From: Sulfuritalea sp.
GTDB lineage: Bacteria; Pseudomonadota; Gammaproteobacteria; Burkholderiales; Burkholderiaceae_C
DNA: 33,198 bases
Assembly: GCA_021737875.1 (NCBI GenBank)
Contig: JAIPDD010000011.1
Span: forward strand, 1-33,198
Direction: 5' to 3'
Shown here: positions 21,893 to 31,519 of the stretch, one piece after another
Layout of the letters: each line of letters opens with the position of its first letter
Position numbering within the stretch: position 1 is the stretch's first letter
Notes under the pieces: generated by a model
The model's database searches: none
What the model was told of the DNA's origin: nothing
The model's input: only the letters and a program-made list of their open reading frames with translations
Position numbers and translations under genes: made by a program

Positions 21893-21975
21893 GAGTAACT
21901 CCTGGGGCAATGAAGCCACCATGATGCCACGCTTAGTACACTGGTAAAACCCCGCCCAACCATGGAGCTGCTGCT

Positions 21976-22707
21976 GTGAATTCCCCTTCCATACAAAACG
22001 CCCAAGGCGATCACCGTGCCATCCAAGTGCTTGCCTTTGATATTTTTGGAACCGTGGTGGATTGGCATGGCAGCATACAAAAGGAGATGGCCGAGCTTTA
22101 CCCGCAAGTGGATGGCGACGCCTTTGCGCTGGCTTGGCGCAAGGGCTACCAACCTGCGATGGCCCGGGTGATGCAGGGAGAACTGCCTTGGACCTTGATT
22201 GATGATTTACACCGACTGATTTTGGATGGACTGTTGCCCGAGTTTGGCTTAGACCATTTGAGCGAAGCCCAAAAAAAATACCTCAATCGCGTTTGGCACC
22301 GGCTTCAGCCCTGGCCCGACACCGTCGAGGCATTGCACCGCCTCAAACAAAAGTACATTCTTTGCACCCTGTCCAATGGCAATGTCAATTTACTCACCCG
22401 CATGTCCAAAAGCGCAGGATTGCCTTGGGATTGCATTTTGAGCGCCGAGGTGTTCCACGCCTATAAACCGGATCCTAAAACCTATCTGGGTGTTGCGCGC
22501 ATCTTTGATGTCGCACCGCATGCGGTCATGCTGGTTGCCGCACACCACGACGATCTCGAGGGCGCAAAAGCATGCGGCTTGCAAACGGCTTATGTGGAGA
22601 GGCCGCAGGAGCTCGGCTTAGGCCGGCCCAAAGACGTCAGCCCCCGCGCAGCCCATGACCTCCATGCACACGACTTGAACGACCTGGCCAACCAACTGGG
22701 CTGTTAG
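21976..22707 (+). CDS. Haloacid dehalogenase type II (HAD superfamily)
   Basis: LAFDIFGTVVDWHGSI, CTLSNGNVNLL, HAYKPDPKTYLGVARIF, VAAHHDDLEGAKACGLQTAYVERP; GTG start. Confidence 0.88.
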   Translation: MNSPSIQNAQGDHRAIQVLAFDIFGTVVDWHGSIQKEMAELYPQVDGDAFALAWRKGYQPAMARVMQGELPWTLIDDLHRLILDGLLPEFGLDHLSEAQKKYLNRVWHRLQPWPDTVEALHRLKQKYILCTLSNGNVNLLTRMSKSAGLPWDCILSAEVFHAYKPDPKTYLGVARIFDVAPHAVMLVAAHHDDLEGAKACGLQTAYVERPQELGLGRPKDVSPRAAHDLHAHDLNDLANQLGC

Positions 22708-22715
22708 TGGGGCTG

Positions 22716-23534
22716 TTACCGGGGCATCCACCCCAAACCATCGCGGGTGGCGTGCGGCGCTGTGCCACGCACAGGGCGGTACTCGCAACCGATCCAGCCG
22801 GTGTACCCCAAGCGGTCAATCGCTTCGAAAATAGCTACGCATGGGAGCGCACCCTGATCGGGCTCGTTGCGCGTGGGGACACCTGCGATTTGCAAATGAC
22901 CTACGTTCCCGCTTGGCAAGTAAGTGTGCAGTGCGTGGAGGATGTCGCATTCCATGGTTTGACAATGGTAGATATCCATCTGGACTTGCACATGCGCTGA
23001 GCCAACTTCGCGCACCACGGCGTGGGCATCGGCTTGGTATTGCAAAAAATACCCGGGCATATCGCGTCCATTGATAGGCTCAACCATCAAGCACACCCCT
23101 GCATTAGCGGCAAGCGTTGCTGCCCAGCGCAGATTGCTGACATAGGTCGCGTGAAGGATGTCGCGCGCCACACCAGAAGGTGCAATGCCTGCCATCACAT
23201 GAATGCGTTTGCAATTCAACGCGGCTGCATACGCCAAGGCCTGATCGATGCCTGCTTGAAACTCTTCTTCGTGTCCGGGCAAGCACGCCGTACCGCGTTC
23301 TCCACGTTCCCACGCGGTGGCCATTTCGGCCAAGGTTTTGCCGCCCGGCGGGGCGTTAAAAAGAACCTGTTCCAGCCCATGGCGCTGCAGCTGCTCAGTC
23401 AAAAAAGCAGGCGCAAAAGCATAGGGAAATAAAAACTCCACGCCAAGAAAACCATCGCTTGCTGCAGCCGCAAAACGGTCGAGAAAAGCGTATTCGTTGT
23501 ATTGAAAACTGAGGTTGGCAGCAAAACGCGGCAT
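22716..23534 (-). CDS. hyi: Hydroxypyruvate isomerase / OtnI-like TIM-barrel protein
   Basis: MPRFAANLSFQYNEYAFLDRFAAAASDGFLGVEFLFPYAF, MVEPINGRDMPGYFLQ, GWIGCEYRP; start moved to 23534 because the longer ORF overlaps chrA. Confidence 0.87.
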   Translation of the reverse strand: MPRFAANLSFQYNEYAFLDRFAAAASDGFLGVEFLFPYAFAPAFLTEQLQRHGLEQVLFNAPPGGKTLAEMATAWERGERGTACLPGHEEEFQAGIDQALAYAAALNCKRIHVMAGIAPSGVARDILHATYVSNLRWAATLAANAGVCLMVEPINGRDMPGYFLQYQADAHAVVREVGSAHVQVQMDIYHCQTMECDILHALHTYLPSGNVGHLQIAGVPTRNEPDQGALPCVAIFEAIDRLGYTGWIGCEYRPVRGTAPHATRDGLGWMPR

Positions 23535-23556
23535 ATAAACAATGAAAAAAGCGAGA

Positions 23557-24906
23557 CTAAAAAAGAGCCCGGTGCGCCACGCCCACAATTGCGCAACAGG
23601 CGATGACCATAACCACTCCCCACTTCAGTCGCATGAGAGCAAACCCGGCAAGCACTGCGATCAACAAAGCGGCCCAGTCAAGAGATGCAGGGTTGCCACC
23701 TTGAGCGGGCTGGTAGGCGAGATGCACCAAGAAAAACACTGCCAAGCTGGCAATCACCCCAACCACTGCAGCTGTGATGGCTGTCAGGGGTGCAGTCAAG
23801 GCAAGCTTGCCGTGGGTAGATTCAACCAAGGGGCCGCCTGCCAAAATAAAAATAAAAGAAGGTAAAAAGGTAAACCACGTCACCACTACCGCAGCCAAAG
23901 CCGCACCTAGAAAAAGAGAATCTGGTCCAAGGATCGCTTTGCTCCACCCCCCTAAAAATCCAACATACGCCACCACCATGATCAGCGGCCCGGGCGTTGT
24001 CTCGCCCAGTGCCAAACCGTCCATCATTTGTGGGCCAGTAAGCCAAGCAAAATGTTCAACCGCCCCTTGGTACACATAGGGCAACACAGCATACGCACCA
24101 CCAAAAGTCAGCAAAGCTGCCTTGGTAAAAAACCACCCCATTTGCACAAGCGTACCGTCCCAACCCCAGGCCCAGACCAAGCCTGCCATCGGCAGCAGCC
24201 ACAAAGCGAAGCCCACGCCAAGAACGCGTGCTAATCGATCTTTGCTAAAAAGGGCGTGGGCGGGTGTGGGCGTGTTGTCGTCAATCCAAGCAGGTGCCTG
24301 CCCCGCGTTGGTTGGCGCTTTGCCAACGTTGTGCGCCGCGCTGGCTAAAAATTGATGGGGAACCCAGCGCTGGCCCAACCAACCGCTTACTGCGGCAGCA
24401 AAAACCACAGCCGGAAATGGAATCTGCACCACCGCAACAGCCACAAAACTCAAAACAGCAATCGCCCGCAGCAGGGGTGCCTGGCGGGGGGAGCGTAAGG
24501 TTTTAGAACCGATACGGTGCACCGCTTGGATTACCAGTGCGGCCACTGCGGGTTTGATGCCCCACAAGACAGCCGCAATCCAAGGCACGTCGCCAAATGC
24601 AACTACCACCCAACTCAGCCCGACCAACAAGAACAAAGAAGGCAGAACAAACAAAACCCCCGCCGCTACGCCGCCCCAGGTGCGGTGCATCAACCAACCC
24701 AAGTACGTGGCTAGTTGTTGTGCCTCGGGGCCGGGCAGCAGCATGCAGTAATTCAGGGCATGTAAAAAACGCCGCTCTGAAATCCAGCGGCGTTCTTCTA
24801 CGAGCTCGCGGTGCATGATTGCAATTTGCCCTGCAGGACCGCCAAAGCTAATGCAGCCTAGCTTGAACCAAAAGCGCAGGGCCTCGTTAAAGCCGATGGG
24901 CGCCAA
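23557..24906 (-). CDS. chrA: Chromate efflux transporter, long-chain (two CHR domains)
   Basis: ALRFWFKLGCISFGGPAGQIAIMHRELVEERRWISERRFLHALNYCMLLPGPEAQQLATYLG and second-half GWFFTKAALLTFGGAYAVLPYV...LALGETTPGPLIMVVAYVGFLGG. Confidence 0.93.
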   Translation of the reverse strand: MAPIGFNEALRFWFKLGCISFGGPAGQIAIMHRELVEERRWISERRFLHALNYCMLLPGPEAQQLATYLGWLMHRTWGGVAAGVLFVLPSLFLLVGLSWVVVAFGDVPWIAAVLWGIKPAVAALVIQAVHRIGSKTLRSPRQAPLLRAIAVLSFVAVAVVQIPFPAVVFAAAVSGWLGQRWVPHQFLASAAHNVGKAPTNAGQAPAWIDDNTPTPAHALFSKDRLARVLGVGFALWLLPMAGLVWAWGWDGTLVQMGWFFTKAALLTFGGAYAVLPYVYQGAVEHFAWLTGPQMMDGLALGETTPGPLIMVVAYVGFLGGWSKAILGPDSLFLGAALAAVVVTWFTFLPSFIFILAGGPLVESTHGKLALTAPLTAITAAVVGVIASLAVFFLVHLAYQPAQGGNPASLDWAALLIAVLAGFALMRLKWGVVMVIACCAIVGVAHRALF

Positions 24907-25489
24907 GTGAGCGCTCCAGCTTATAGACCGACGTCCCCGCGCGCAAATTGGGCAGCCAGCGCACCATGTTGCCGTTTTGCAAGCCGAAACTGTCGATTAC
25001 ACGCAGGCCACTGCGCTGCGCAAGTTGGCCTAAATCGGCGTGGGTTCCAACGCGGATGTTGGGCGTGTCGTACCACTCGTAGGGCAGCCGTTTGGTCACG
25101 GGCATGCGTCCGCTTAAAACGCTCAAGCGGTTGGGCCAATGCGCAAAGTTGGGAAAGGCCACAATTCCAATGCGCCCGACGCGGGCGGTTTCACGCAACA
25201 TGACTTCTGCGTTGCGAAGGTGTTGCAAGGTGTCGATTTGCAAGACCACGTCAAACGACGCATCGTCAAACATCGCCAAACCTTCGTCCAAGTTCAGTTG
25301 AATGACATTAACGCCGCGCTTGACACAGGCCAGCACATTGGCGTCGTCAATTTCAATGCCATAGCCGCTGCATCCCCGGGTGGCTTGCAAGTGCGCCAGC
25401 ATCGCGCCATCACCGCAGCCTAAGTCCAAGACGCGGGCACCGATGGGAACCAACTGGGCAATTGCGTTTTGGGTGAGAAGATCGCTCAT
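24887..25489 (-). CDS. metW: Methionine biosynthesis protein MetW (SAM-dependent methyltransferase fold)
   Basis: [65 protein letters not shown]; overlaps metX by 4 nt. Confidence 0.95.
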   Translation of the reverse strand: MSDLLTQNAIAQLVPIGARVLDLGCGDGAMLAHLQATRGCSGYGIEIDDANVLACVKRGVNVIQLNLDEGLAMFDDASFDVVLQIDTLQHLRNAEVMLRETARVGRIGIVAFPNFAHWPNRLSVLSGRMPVTKRLPYEWYDTPNIRVGTHADLGQLAQRSGLRVIDSFGLQNGNMVRWLPNLRAGTSVYKLERSLGAHRL

Positions 25490-26634
25490 ACGCCCACCTC
25501 CTGCGCAATCGCATCAAAGTACGCCCGAACCACGCCGTGGTAGCGGGCGTCGTCGAGCAAAAAGGCGTCGTGCCCGTGGGGCGCATCAATTTCGGCGTAG
25601 CTCACATCGCGTTGGTTGTCGAGCAAGGCCTTGACCAGTTCTCGGCTGCGTGAAGGCGCAAAGCGCCAGTCGGTCACAAAGCTCACCAACAAAAATTTGC
25701 ACGTGGCCCGCTCTAAAGCGGCGCTCAAACTGCCGCCATAGTCGCGCGCCGGGTCAAAATAGTCCAGTGCGCGGGTGATCAAAAGGTAGGTGTTGGCATC
25801 AAAGTAATCGGCAAACTTGTCGCCTTGGTAGCGCAGATAGCTTTCAATCTGAAACTCCACGTCTTGGGTGCTGTACAGATAGTTGCCGGCCGTCTCGGCC
25901 ACGTTGGCGCGCAAAGTACGGCCAAACTTCTCGTTCATCACATCGTCGCTTAAATAGGTGATGTGGCCAATCATGCGGGCAATGCGCAAGCCGCGCTTTG
26001 GTACCACGCTGTGTTGGTAAAAATTACCGCCATGAAAATCCGGGTCGGTCACGATGGCGCGGCGCGCCACTTCGTTAAAGGCGATGTTCTCAGCTGTGAG
26101 GTTGGGGGCGCTGGCAATGACTACCGCGCGCCGAACGCGCTGGGGGTATTGCAAAGCCCAACCCAAGGCCTGCATGCCACCTAAGCTGCCGCCCATGACC
26201 GCGGCAAGTGTTTCAATCCCTAAACGGTCAAGCAGCAGGGCCTGCGTGTTGACCCAGTCTTCCACAGTGACCACGGGAAAATCAGCGCCATACACTTGGC
26301 CATCAGGGCTGTCGGGGTTGGCATGCATGGGGCCGGTGGTGCCAAAGCATGAGCCCAGGTTGTTCACCCCGATCACAAAAAAACGGCTCGTGTCAACAGG
26401 CTTGCCTGGGCCAATCATGCTGTCCCACCAGCCTTCGGACTTGGCTTGGCCGGCGTAGGTTCCAGCAACATGGTGCGAGGCGTTGAGTGCGTGGCACACC
26501 AAAACCGCATTCGACTTATCGGCGTTCAGCGTGCCGTAGGTTTCAAACGTGAGCTTATAGGCGCGAATGGACGCGCCACTTTTTAACGCAAGCGGCGCTT
26601 CAAAATGCATGGTTTGTGGGGTAGCGAGCAACAT
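25486..26634 (-). CDS. metX: Homoserine O-acyltransferase MetX
   Basis: [47 protein letters not shown]-terminal [11 protein letters not shown]. Confidence 0.95.
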   Translation of the reverse strand: MLLATPQTMHFEAPLALKSGASIRAYKLTFETYGTLNADKSNAVLVCHALNASHHVAGTYAGQAKSEGWWDSMIGPGKPVDTSRFFVIGVNNLGSCFGTTGPMHANPDSPDGQVYGADFPVVTVEDWVNTQALLLDRLGIETLAAVMGGSLGGMQALGWALQYPQRVRRAVVIASAPNLTAENIAFNEVARRAIVTDPDFHGGNFYQHSVVPKRGLRIARMIGHITYLSDDVMNEKFGRTLRANVAETAGNYLYSTQDVEFQIESYLRYQGDKFADYFDANTYLLITRALDYFDPARDYGGSLSAALERATCKFLLVSFVTDWRFAPSRSRELVKALLDNQRDVSYAEIDAPHGHDAFLLDDARYHGVVRAYFDAIAQEVGV

Positions 26635-26641
26635 AGTTAAG

Positions 26642-27196
26642 CTAAATTAAAACCGCGACCCCTAAGGCCGCAAAAATCAGAGCCGAGACGGTATGCACCA
26701 CGCGCATCGGGACCAAACGCGTCATCCGTTCACCCAACCACACCACCGGCGCGTTAGCTAGCATCATGCCAAGTGTCGTGCCGGCAACCACCCAAAAATA
26801 CGCCTGGTATTGCGCAGCCAACATCACGGTGGCAATCTGTGTCTTGTCACCCATCTCGGCTAAAAAGAAGGCCAGCACCGTGGTTCCAAAAACACCCAAG
26901 CGCGGCTGCGCGTCAGAGGGGGCGTCGTCAAGGGTATCGGGAACCAACATCCAAACCGCCATAGCGATAAACGATGCAGCCAAAAACCAGCGCAAGATAT
27001 CAGGGCCGACCACCGTGGTGACCCACGCCCCAACGGCCCCCGCCAAACCATGGTTGAGCAAGGTGGCCACCAAAATTCCCCAAACGATGGGCCAAGGCTT
27101 TTGGTAGCGCACTGCCAAAACCAGCGCTAAAAGCTGTGTTTTGTCGCCCATTTCGGCCAGCGCAACGATACCGGTTGAAACAAAGAATGCATCCAT
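26642..27196 (-). CDS. GDT1/TMEM165 (UPF0016) family transporter, MntX-like
   Basis: Two E-x-G-D-K-T motifs ([27 protein letters not shown]) in a membrane protein of inverted-repeat architecture. Confidence 0.9.
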   Translation of the reverse strand: MDAFFVSTGIVALAEMGDKTQLLALVLAVRYQKPWPIVWGILVATLLNHGLAGAVGAWVTTVVGPDILRWFLAASFIAMAVWMLVPDTLDDAPSDAQPRLGVFGTTVLAFFLAEMGDKTQIATVMLAAQYQAYFWVVAGTTLGMMLANAPVVWLGERMTRLVPMRVVHTVSALIFAALGVAVLI

Positions 27197-27273
27197 GGGG
27201 GAGGATGGTAACTCCCCAGAGCGTAAGCGCGGTAAAGTCTGCTTTGTCTTAATCGCCCCCCAGGGCCCACTCC

Positions 27274-27660
27274 ATGAAAACGACCTACCGCATTGTGTGG
27301 GTGCTTGCCAGCTTGGCCGGCGCCCTGTCCGTTCTCGCTGCTGCTTACGTAGCGCATGTGCCCGGGCTCGAAGCGGCTGCGTTGCGCTCGCTTCATTCGG
27401 CCCTGCAGATGCTGCAATTTCATACGCTGGCCTTGCTGTTGGTGGCGTGGATAGCCCCGCGTGACCGGTTCACATGGCCACTGCTTGTCAGCGCCTTAGC
27501 CTTTGTTGCAGGAATGGCGATGTTCAGTGTCAACATCTTGTTGAACCAACTCTTTGGAATAGGCCTGTTCAAACCGCTTGCGCCGTATGGCGGGATGGCT
27601 TTTGTCATGGGATGGCTGACATTGGGGCTGTCGTTTGGGCAGAAGGACAGTGCAAAGTAG
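27274..27660 (+). CDS. DUF423 family small membrane protein
   Basis: 128 aa; ALRSLHSALQMLQFHTLALLLVAW, FSVNILLNQLFGIGLFKPLAPYGGMAFVMGWL. Confidence 0.85.
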   Translation: MKTTYRIVWVLASLAGALSVLAAAYVAHVPGLEAAALRSLHSALQMLQFHTLALLLVAWIAPRDRFTWPLLVSALAFVAGMAMFSVNILLNQLFGIGLFKPLAPYGGMAFVMGWLTLGLSFGQKDSAK

Positions 27661-27695
27661 CGGTTGTGGGCAAGGAGTCTAGGAATCGTTGTGGC

Positions 27696-27722
27696 AAAAA
27701 AAAAGTCACCCGAAGGTGACTT
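27696..27722 (-). terminator. Strong intrinsic terminator oriented on the minus strand (distal of a tandem pair)
   Basis: Minus-strand reading AAGTCACC-TTCG-GGTGACTTTTTTTTT: 8-bp stem, C(UUCG)G tetraloop, long U tract; no comparable U tract on the plus strand. Confidence 0.8.
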
Positions 27723-27743
27723 AAAAAATCTCCGAAGAGACTT
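27723..27743 (-). terminator. Second intrinsic terminator on the minus strand (proximal of the tandem pair)
   Basis: Minus-strand reading AAGTCTC-TTCG-GAGATTTTTT: C(UUCG)G tetraloop, about 7-bp stem including one G-U, U6. Confidence 0.65.
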
Positions 27744-27908
27744 CGTTGGAACTGGAAACCCTTTGCAAAAACTGTGACAGCAGTGTGTGAACTTTAGAGG
27801 CGTTTGCACGAAAGCGGTATCCCCCAAATGGGTGAAAATCAGGATGGCTTGTGTTTTTTTTGCGTCCTTTTTCGATTAAATCAAGGAATCAGAGAAAATC
27901 AGAGCCCT

Positions 27909-29162
27909 ATGCCGACCCATGCACCGAAACCCAACGCCCCTTTAGTGGCTCCTCCCGTATTGCGCCCCCGGGGGTCTAACCATGTGGGCATGCGCCAGTT
28001 CAACGAGCGGGTGGTTTTGCAGGCGATTCGTTTGCATTCCAGTGTGCCCAAGGCGGAGTTGGCGCGGCTCACCGGCTTGAGCGCCCAAACCATTGGACTC
28101 ATTACCACCCGGCTCGAAGACGATGGCTTGGTGATCCGCCATGCCCCCGTGCGCGGGCGCATTGGCCAACCTTCGATTCCTTTGGCGTTGAACCCCGACG
28201 GCGCGTTTGCGCTGGGTATCAAAATCGGGCGGCGCAGTGCCGACTGGTTGTTGGTGGACTTTACCGGCCAAGTGCGGCAACGCGAAAGCCTGCCCTATGA
28301 CTTTCCTGATGTGGCGACCCTGCTGCCCACCATTGCGCAGCATATGCATGCCATTCAAAAAGGCATGGGCGACTTGGCGCCTCGGATGGTTGGCGTTGGC
28401 GTGGCTGCGCCCTTTAATTTGGGCGGCTGGCACAAAATGCTCGGCCTGTCGCAGGCGGTGTTTGATCCGTGGAACCGCATTGATTTGTGTGCCCAGGTTC
28501 AGGCCATGACCGAGACGCCTGTGAGTTTTGCCCGCGACACCCAAGCCGCTTGCGTGGCGGAGTTAGTCGCTGGACGCGGGCGCGATTTGAAAAGTTTTTT
28601 ATACCTTTTCGTGGATACCTTTGTGGGCGGGGGCATGGTGATCAACTCCCATCTTCACGGGGGAATTCATGGTAATGCAGGCGCTGTCGCTTCCTTGCCC
28701 TTGCAAGTGGCCAGCCCCCAAGCCCCGGCGATGGACAACGCCCCGCCAGAGCAATTGATTTCAATGGCGTCCTTGTGGGATTTAGAGCAACGGTTTTTGG
28801 CTGTGGGGTTGGAGCCCAGCGCTGCCTATGACGAGCGTGCAACAGATGGGCCCTATGCAGACCACACGGCGGCGTGGATTGACCGGGCTGCCTTGGGCTT
28901 GGCGCAGTGCGTGGTCAGCGGCACGGCCTTTTTGGACCTCGATGCCGTGGTCATTGACGGATCGTTCTCACGCACCATGCTTTCTCGTTTGATCGCGCAG
29001 ACCACTGCAGCGCTAGAGCGGTACAACTGGGAAGGTCTGTGGCGAACCCGCTTGATTGCCGGAGACATTGGCTCAGATGCGCGCGCTTTGGGCGGCGCTT
29101 TGCTGCCTTTGCACGAAAACTTTGCGCCTGACCAGGGTTTGTTTTTAAAGGCGCTGGCGTGA
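27909..29162 (+). CDS. ROK family transcriptional regulator (N-terminal HTH)
   Basis: HTH VPKAELARLTGLSAQTIGLITTRLEDDGLVIR then ROK domain (ALGIKIGRRSADWLLVDFTGQV, GGGMVINSHLHGGIHGNAGAVASLPL); start 27909 preferred. Confidence 0.87.
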   Translation: MPTHAPKPNAPLVAPPVLRPRGSNHVGMRQFNERVVLQAIRLHSSVPKAELARLTGLSAQTIGLITTRLEDDGLVIRHAPVRGRIGQPSIPLALNPDGAFALGIKIGRRSADWLLVDFTGQVRQRESLPYDFPDVATLLPTIAQHMHAIQKGMGDLAPRMVGVGVAAPFNLGGWHKMLGLSQAVFDPWNRIDLCAQVQAMTETPVSFARDTQAACVAELVAGRGRDLKSFLYLFVDTFVGGGMVINSHLHGGIHGNAGAVASLPLQVASPQAPAMDNAPPEQLISMASLWDLEQRFLAVGLEPSAAYDERATDGPYADHTAAWIDRAALGLAQCVVSGTAFLDLDAVVIDGSFSRTMLSRLIAQTTAALERYNWEGLWRTRLIAGDIGSDARALGGALLPLHENFAPDQGLFLKALA

Positions 29163-29169
29163 CGCCGTG

Positions 29170-29886
29170 CTAAACAGATCTTTGATTCACGCGCAGAGAA
29201 AGCGCTTGGGCTGACTCTTTGCGCTCGCTGTAGCGATCGACCAAGTAGGGTGCAACATCGCGGGTCAGCAGCGTGAACTTCACCAGTTCCTCCATCACAT
29301 CAACCACCCTGTCGTAATAAGCCGATGGCTTCATGCGGCCGTCTTCTTCAAACTCTAAGAATGCTTTCGCAACGGAACTTTGGTTTGGAATCGTGAGCAT
29401 CCGCATCCAACGCCCGAGGATTCGCATTTGGTTCACTGCATTAAAGGATTGCGAACCTCCGCAGACTTCCATCACGGCCAAAGTTTTTCCCTGCGTCGGG
29501 CGAACAGCGCCCACGGACAAAGGGATCCAGTCAATTTGACTTTTCATGATGCCCGTCATGGCGCCGTGACGCTCTGGAGAGCACCACACCATGCCTTCAG
29601 ACCATGCAGCCAAGTCACGTAACGCTTTGACCTTTGGATGTGTATCGGGTGCGGCGTCGGGTTGTGGCAGATCCAAAGGATCAAACACCTTCACCTCTGC
29701 GCCCATAGCGTCCAAGAGTCTGGCAGCTTCTAAAGTCAATAGCTTGCTGTAGGAGCGCTCACGCAGTGAGCCATACAACATTAAAATTCTTGGCGGATGT
29801 GTCGACACTTGGTGAGCTGCTAGCAAGGCCTGCTGAGGGCGCTGGAAGCAACGCTCATCAAGAAGGGGTAATTTATCAGTGACCAT
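29170..29886 (-). CDS. arsH: ArsH-type NADPH-dependent FMN reductase
   Basis: [80 protein letters not shown]; start [11 protein letters not shown] at 29886 overlaps the arsC stop by 11 nt. Confidence 0.94.
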   Translation of the reverse strand: MVTDKLPLLDERCFQRPQQALLAAHQVSTHPPRILMLYGSLRERSYSKLLTLEAARLLDAMGAEVKVFDPLDLPQPDAAPDTHPKVKALRDLAAWSEGMVWCSPERHGAMTGIMKSQIDWIPLSVGAVRPTQGKTLAVMEVCGGSQSFNAVNQMRILGRWMRMLTIPNQSSVAKAFLEFEEDGRMKPSAYYDRVVDVMEELVKFTLLTRDVAPYLVDRYSERKESAQALSLRVNQRSV

Positions 29887-30301
29887 GGACACGCAAGCCC
29901 CCTTCATTGACGACAACTTCACCGTCTTCTTTGGTAAATGCACCACGCTGTGGATTTTCAAGGATATCGAGCACCGCCTCGGATGGTCGGCACAACTTGG
30001 TTCCAATGGGCGTCACAACAATTGGACGATTGATCAGGAGGGGATGAGCCACCATGAAATCCATCAGTTCTTCATCTGACCATTGTGGGTTTCCTAAATC
30101 CAATGCCTCGTAAGGCGTGTCTTTTTGACGAAGCACATCCCTGACAGGAATCGACATATCAGAAATCAACTTTTGGAGTTGGTCTTTGGAAGGTGGTGTC
30201 TCCAAGTACAAAACCACCTCGGGCTCAACGCCTGAATTGCGAATCAGGGCCAATGTATTGCGGGATGTACCGCAGTTCGGGTTATGAAAAATAGTGATCA
30301 T
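29876..30301 (-). CDS. arsC: Arsenate reductase, glutaredoxin-coupled (ArsC/Spx family)
   Basis: [22 protein letters not shown] catalytic Cys; [22 protein letters not shown]. Confidence 0.95.
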   Translation of the reverse strand: MITIFHNPNCGTSRNTLALIRNSGVEPEVVLYLETPPSKDQLQKLISDMSIPVRDVLRQKDTPYEALDLGNPQWSDEELMDFMVAHPLLINRPIVVTPIGTKLCRPSEAVLDILENPQRGAFTKEDGEVVVNEGGLRVHGH

Positions 30302-30318
30302 TTGAATTGCTTGTGTGG

Positions 30319-31512
30319 TTACTTTTTCGCGTTAATTGCGTACAGGGCGCAAACAGATAGAACTCCAAGTGCGAAGGTTAGTCCTAGCGCTCCCGCTCCC
30401 CAATGGGTTAACGCCACTCCAAAAATCCATGGCGCAAATGCAGAGCTTAATCGTGCAGGAAACATGATCCAACCTTGTCTGTAGCCGTATCCGCCAGGGC
30501 CAAATAGCGCAAGCGGCAAAGTTCCTTTGGCGATGGTCAGTACACCATTGCCAGCCCCATGCAGAAATGCAAAAACAGGTGCTACGACTGGCCCAAAAAG
30601 CGCCAACAAGAGAGCGCCTAAGGGATGCGCCATTGCCGCAAGACGGGCTGAAAACAAGGGATGCATTTTGCGCAATAGCCCAAACTCGAAAATTCTTGCC
30701 AGCACCTGAGCCGGTCCAATGATGGCGCCAATGGCGATCGCGGCGACCAAGCTGACGCCAGTTGCTTCTAACATCCTTGGCCAGTGTGATGCCATCGCAG
30801 TGCTTGTAAACCAAGTTGCCGAGAACACAAAAGACAGAATGAGGGTCTGTTTCCATGGTGGCGCGGTCTCTTCTTTTGATGGCGCAGTCGGCGTGTTTGT
30901 TGGAGTCTTAAGACCTTCACTTGCATACGAAATAGCCGAACGCTTGAGAGACGATAGCCAGTCAATTGCCAAATTAAGCGGCAAGGCTAGCAATAAGTGC
31001 AACAAAGCCCATGTCCAACAAGCCTCTCGCCACCCCCAATAACTCAGAATCCACCCGCTCAATGGCCAGCCAACCGTACTTGCAAAGCCTGCAATGAGCG
31101 TGATACCAGTAATGGCAGATCTTGCATCTTGTCCGTAAATTCGAACCAAAGTTGAAAACGCTGACTCATACAGCCCGCCTGCCATGCCCACGCCAATCAC
31201 GAACCAAGAAAGATAAAGCGCAAACTCACTATTGGCAAATCCGAGAAGGGCTAGGCCACCTGCAAACAAAATATTTGATGCTGGCAATACCCTGTGTCCG
31301 CTCAATGAGTCGATCGCCTTTCCAAACACAGGACCGAACACAGCGGAGACTACAAGAGCCATCGAAAACGCCAAATAGAAATCTGAGGCGTCAATTCCTA
31401 AAGTCAGAGAAATTGGATTGGCAAGAATGGCAGGTAAGTAATAGGTAGAGGCCCAAGCGATGGTTTGCGTCACTCCCAAACTCGCGACTAATGGCCATGA
31501 CCTGCGCACCAT
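30319..31512 (-). CDS. Major facilitator superfamily transporter in the ars operon
   Basis: 397 aa, about 12 hydrophobic segments; between aqpS-like and arsC with 7- and 17-nt gaps; substrate unknown. Confidence 0.85.
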   Translation of the reverse strand: MVRRSWPLVASLGVTQTIAWASTYYLPAILANPISLTLGIDASDFYLAFSMALVVSAVFGPVFGKAIDSLSGHRVLPASNILFAGGLALLGFANSEFALYLSWFVIGVGMAGGLYESAFSTLVRIYGQDARSAITGITLIAGFASTVGWPLSGWILSYWGWREACWTWALLHLLLALPLNLAIDWLSSLKRSAISYASEGLKTPTNTPTAPSKEETAPPWKQTLILSFVFSATWFTSTAMASHWPRMLEATGVSLVAAIAIGAIIGPAQVLARIFEFGLLRKMHPLFSARLAAMAHPLGALLLALFGPVVAPVFAFLHGAGNGVLTIAKGTLPLALFGPGGYGYRQGWIMFPARLSSAFAPWIFGVALTHWGAGALGLTFALGVLSVCALYAINAKK

Positions 31513-31519
31513 AGACAGA

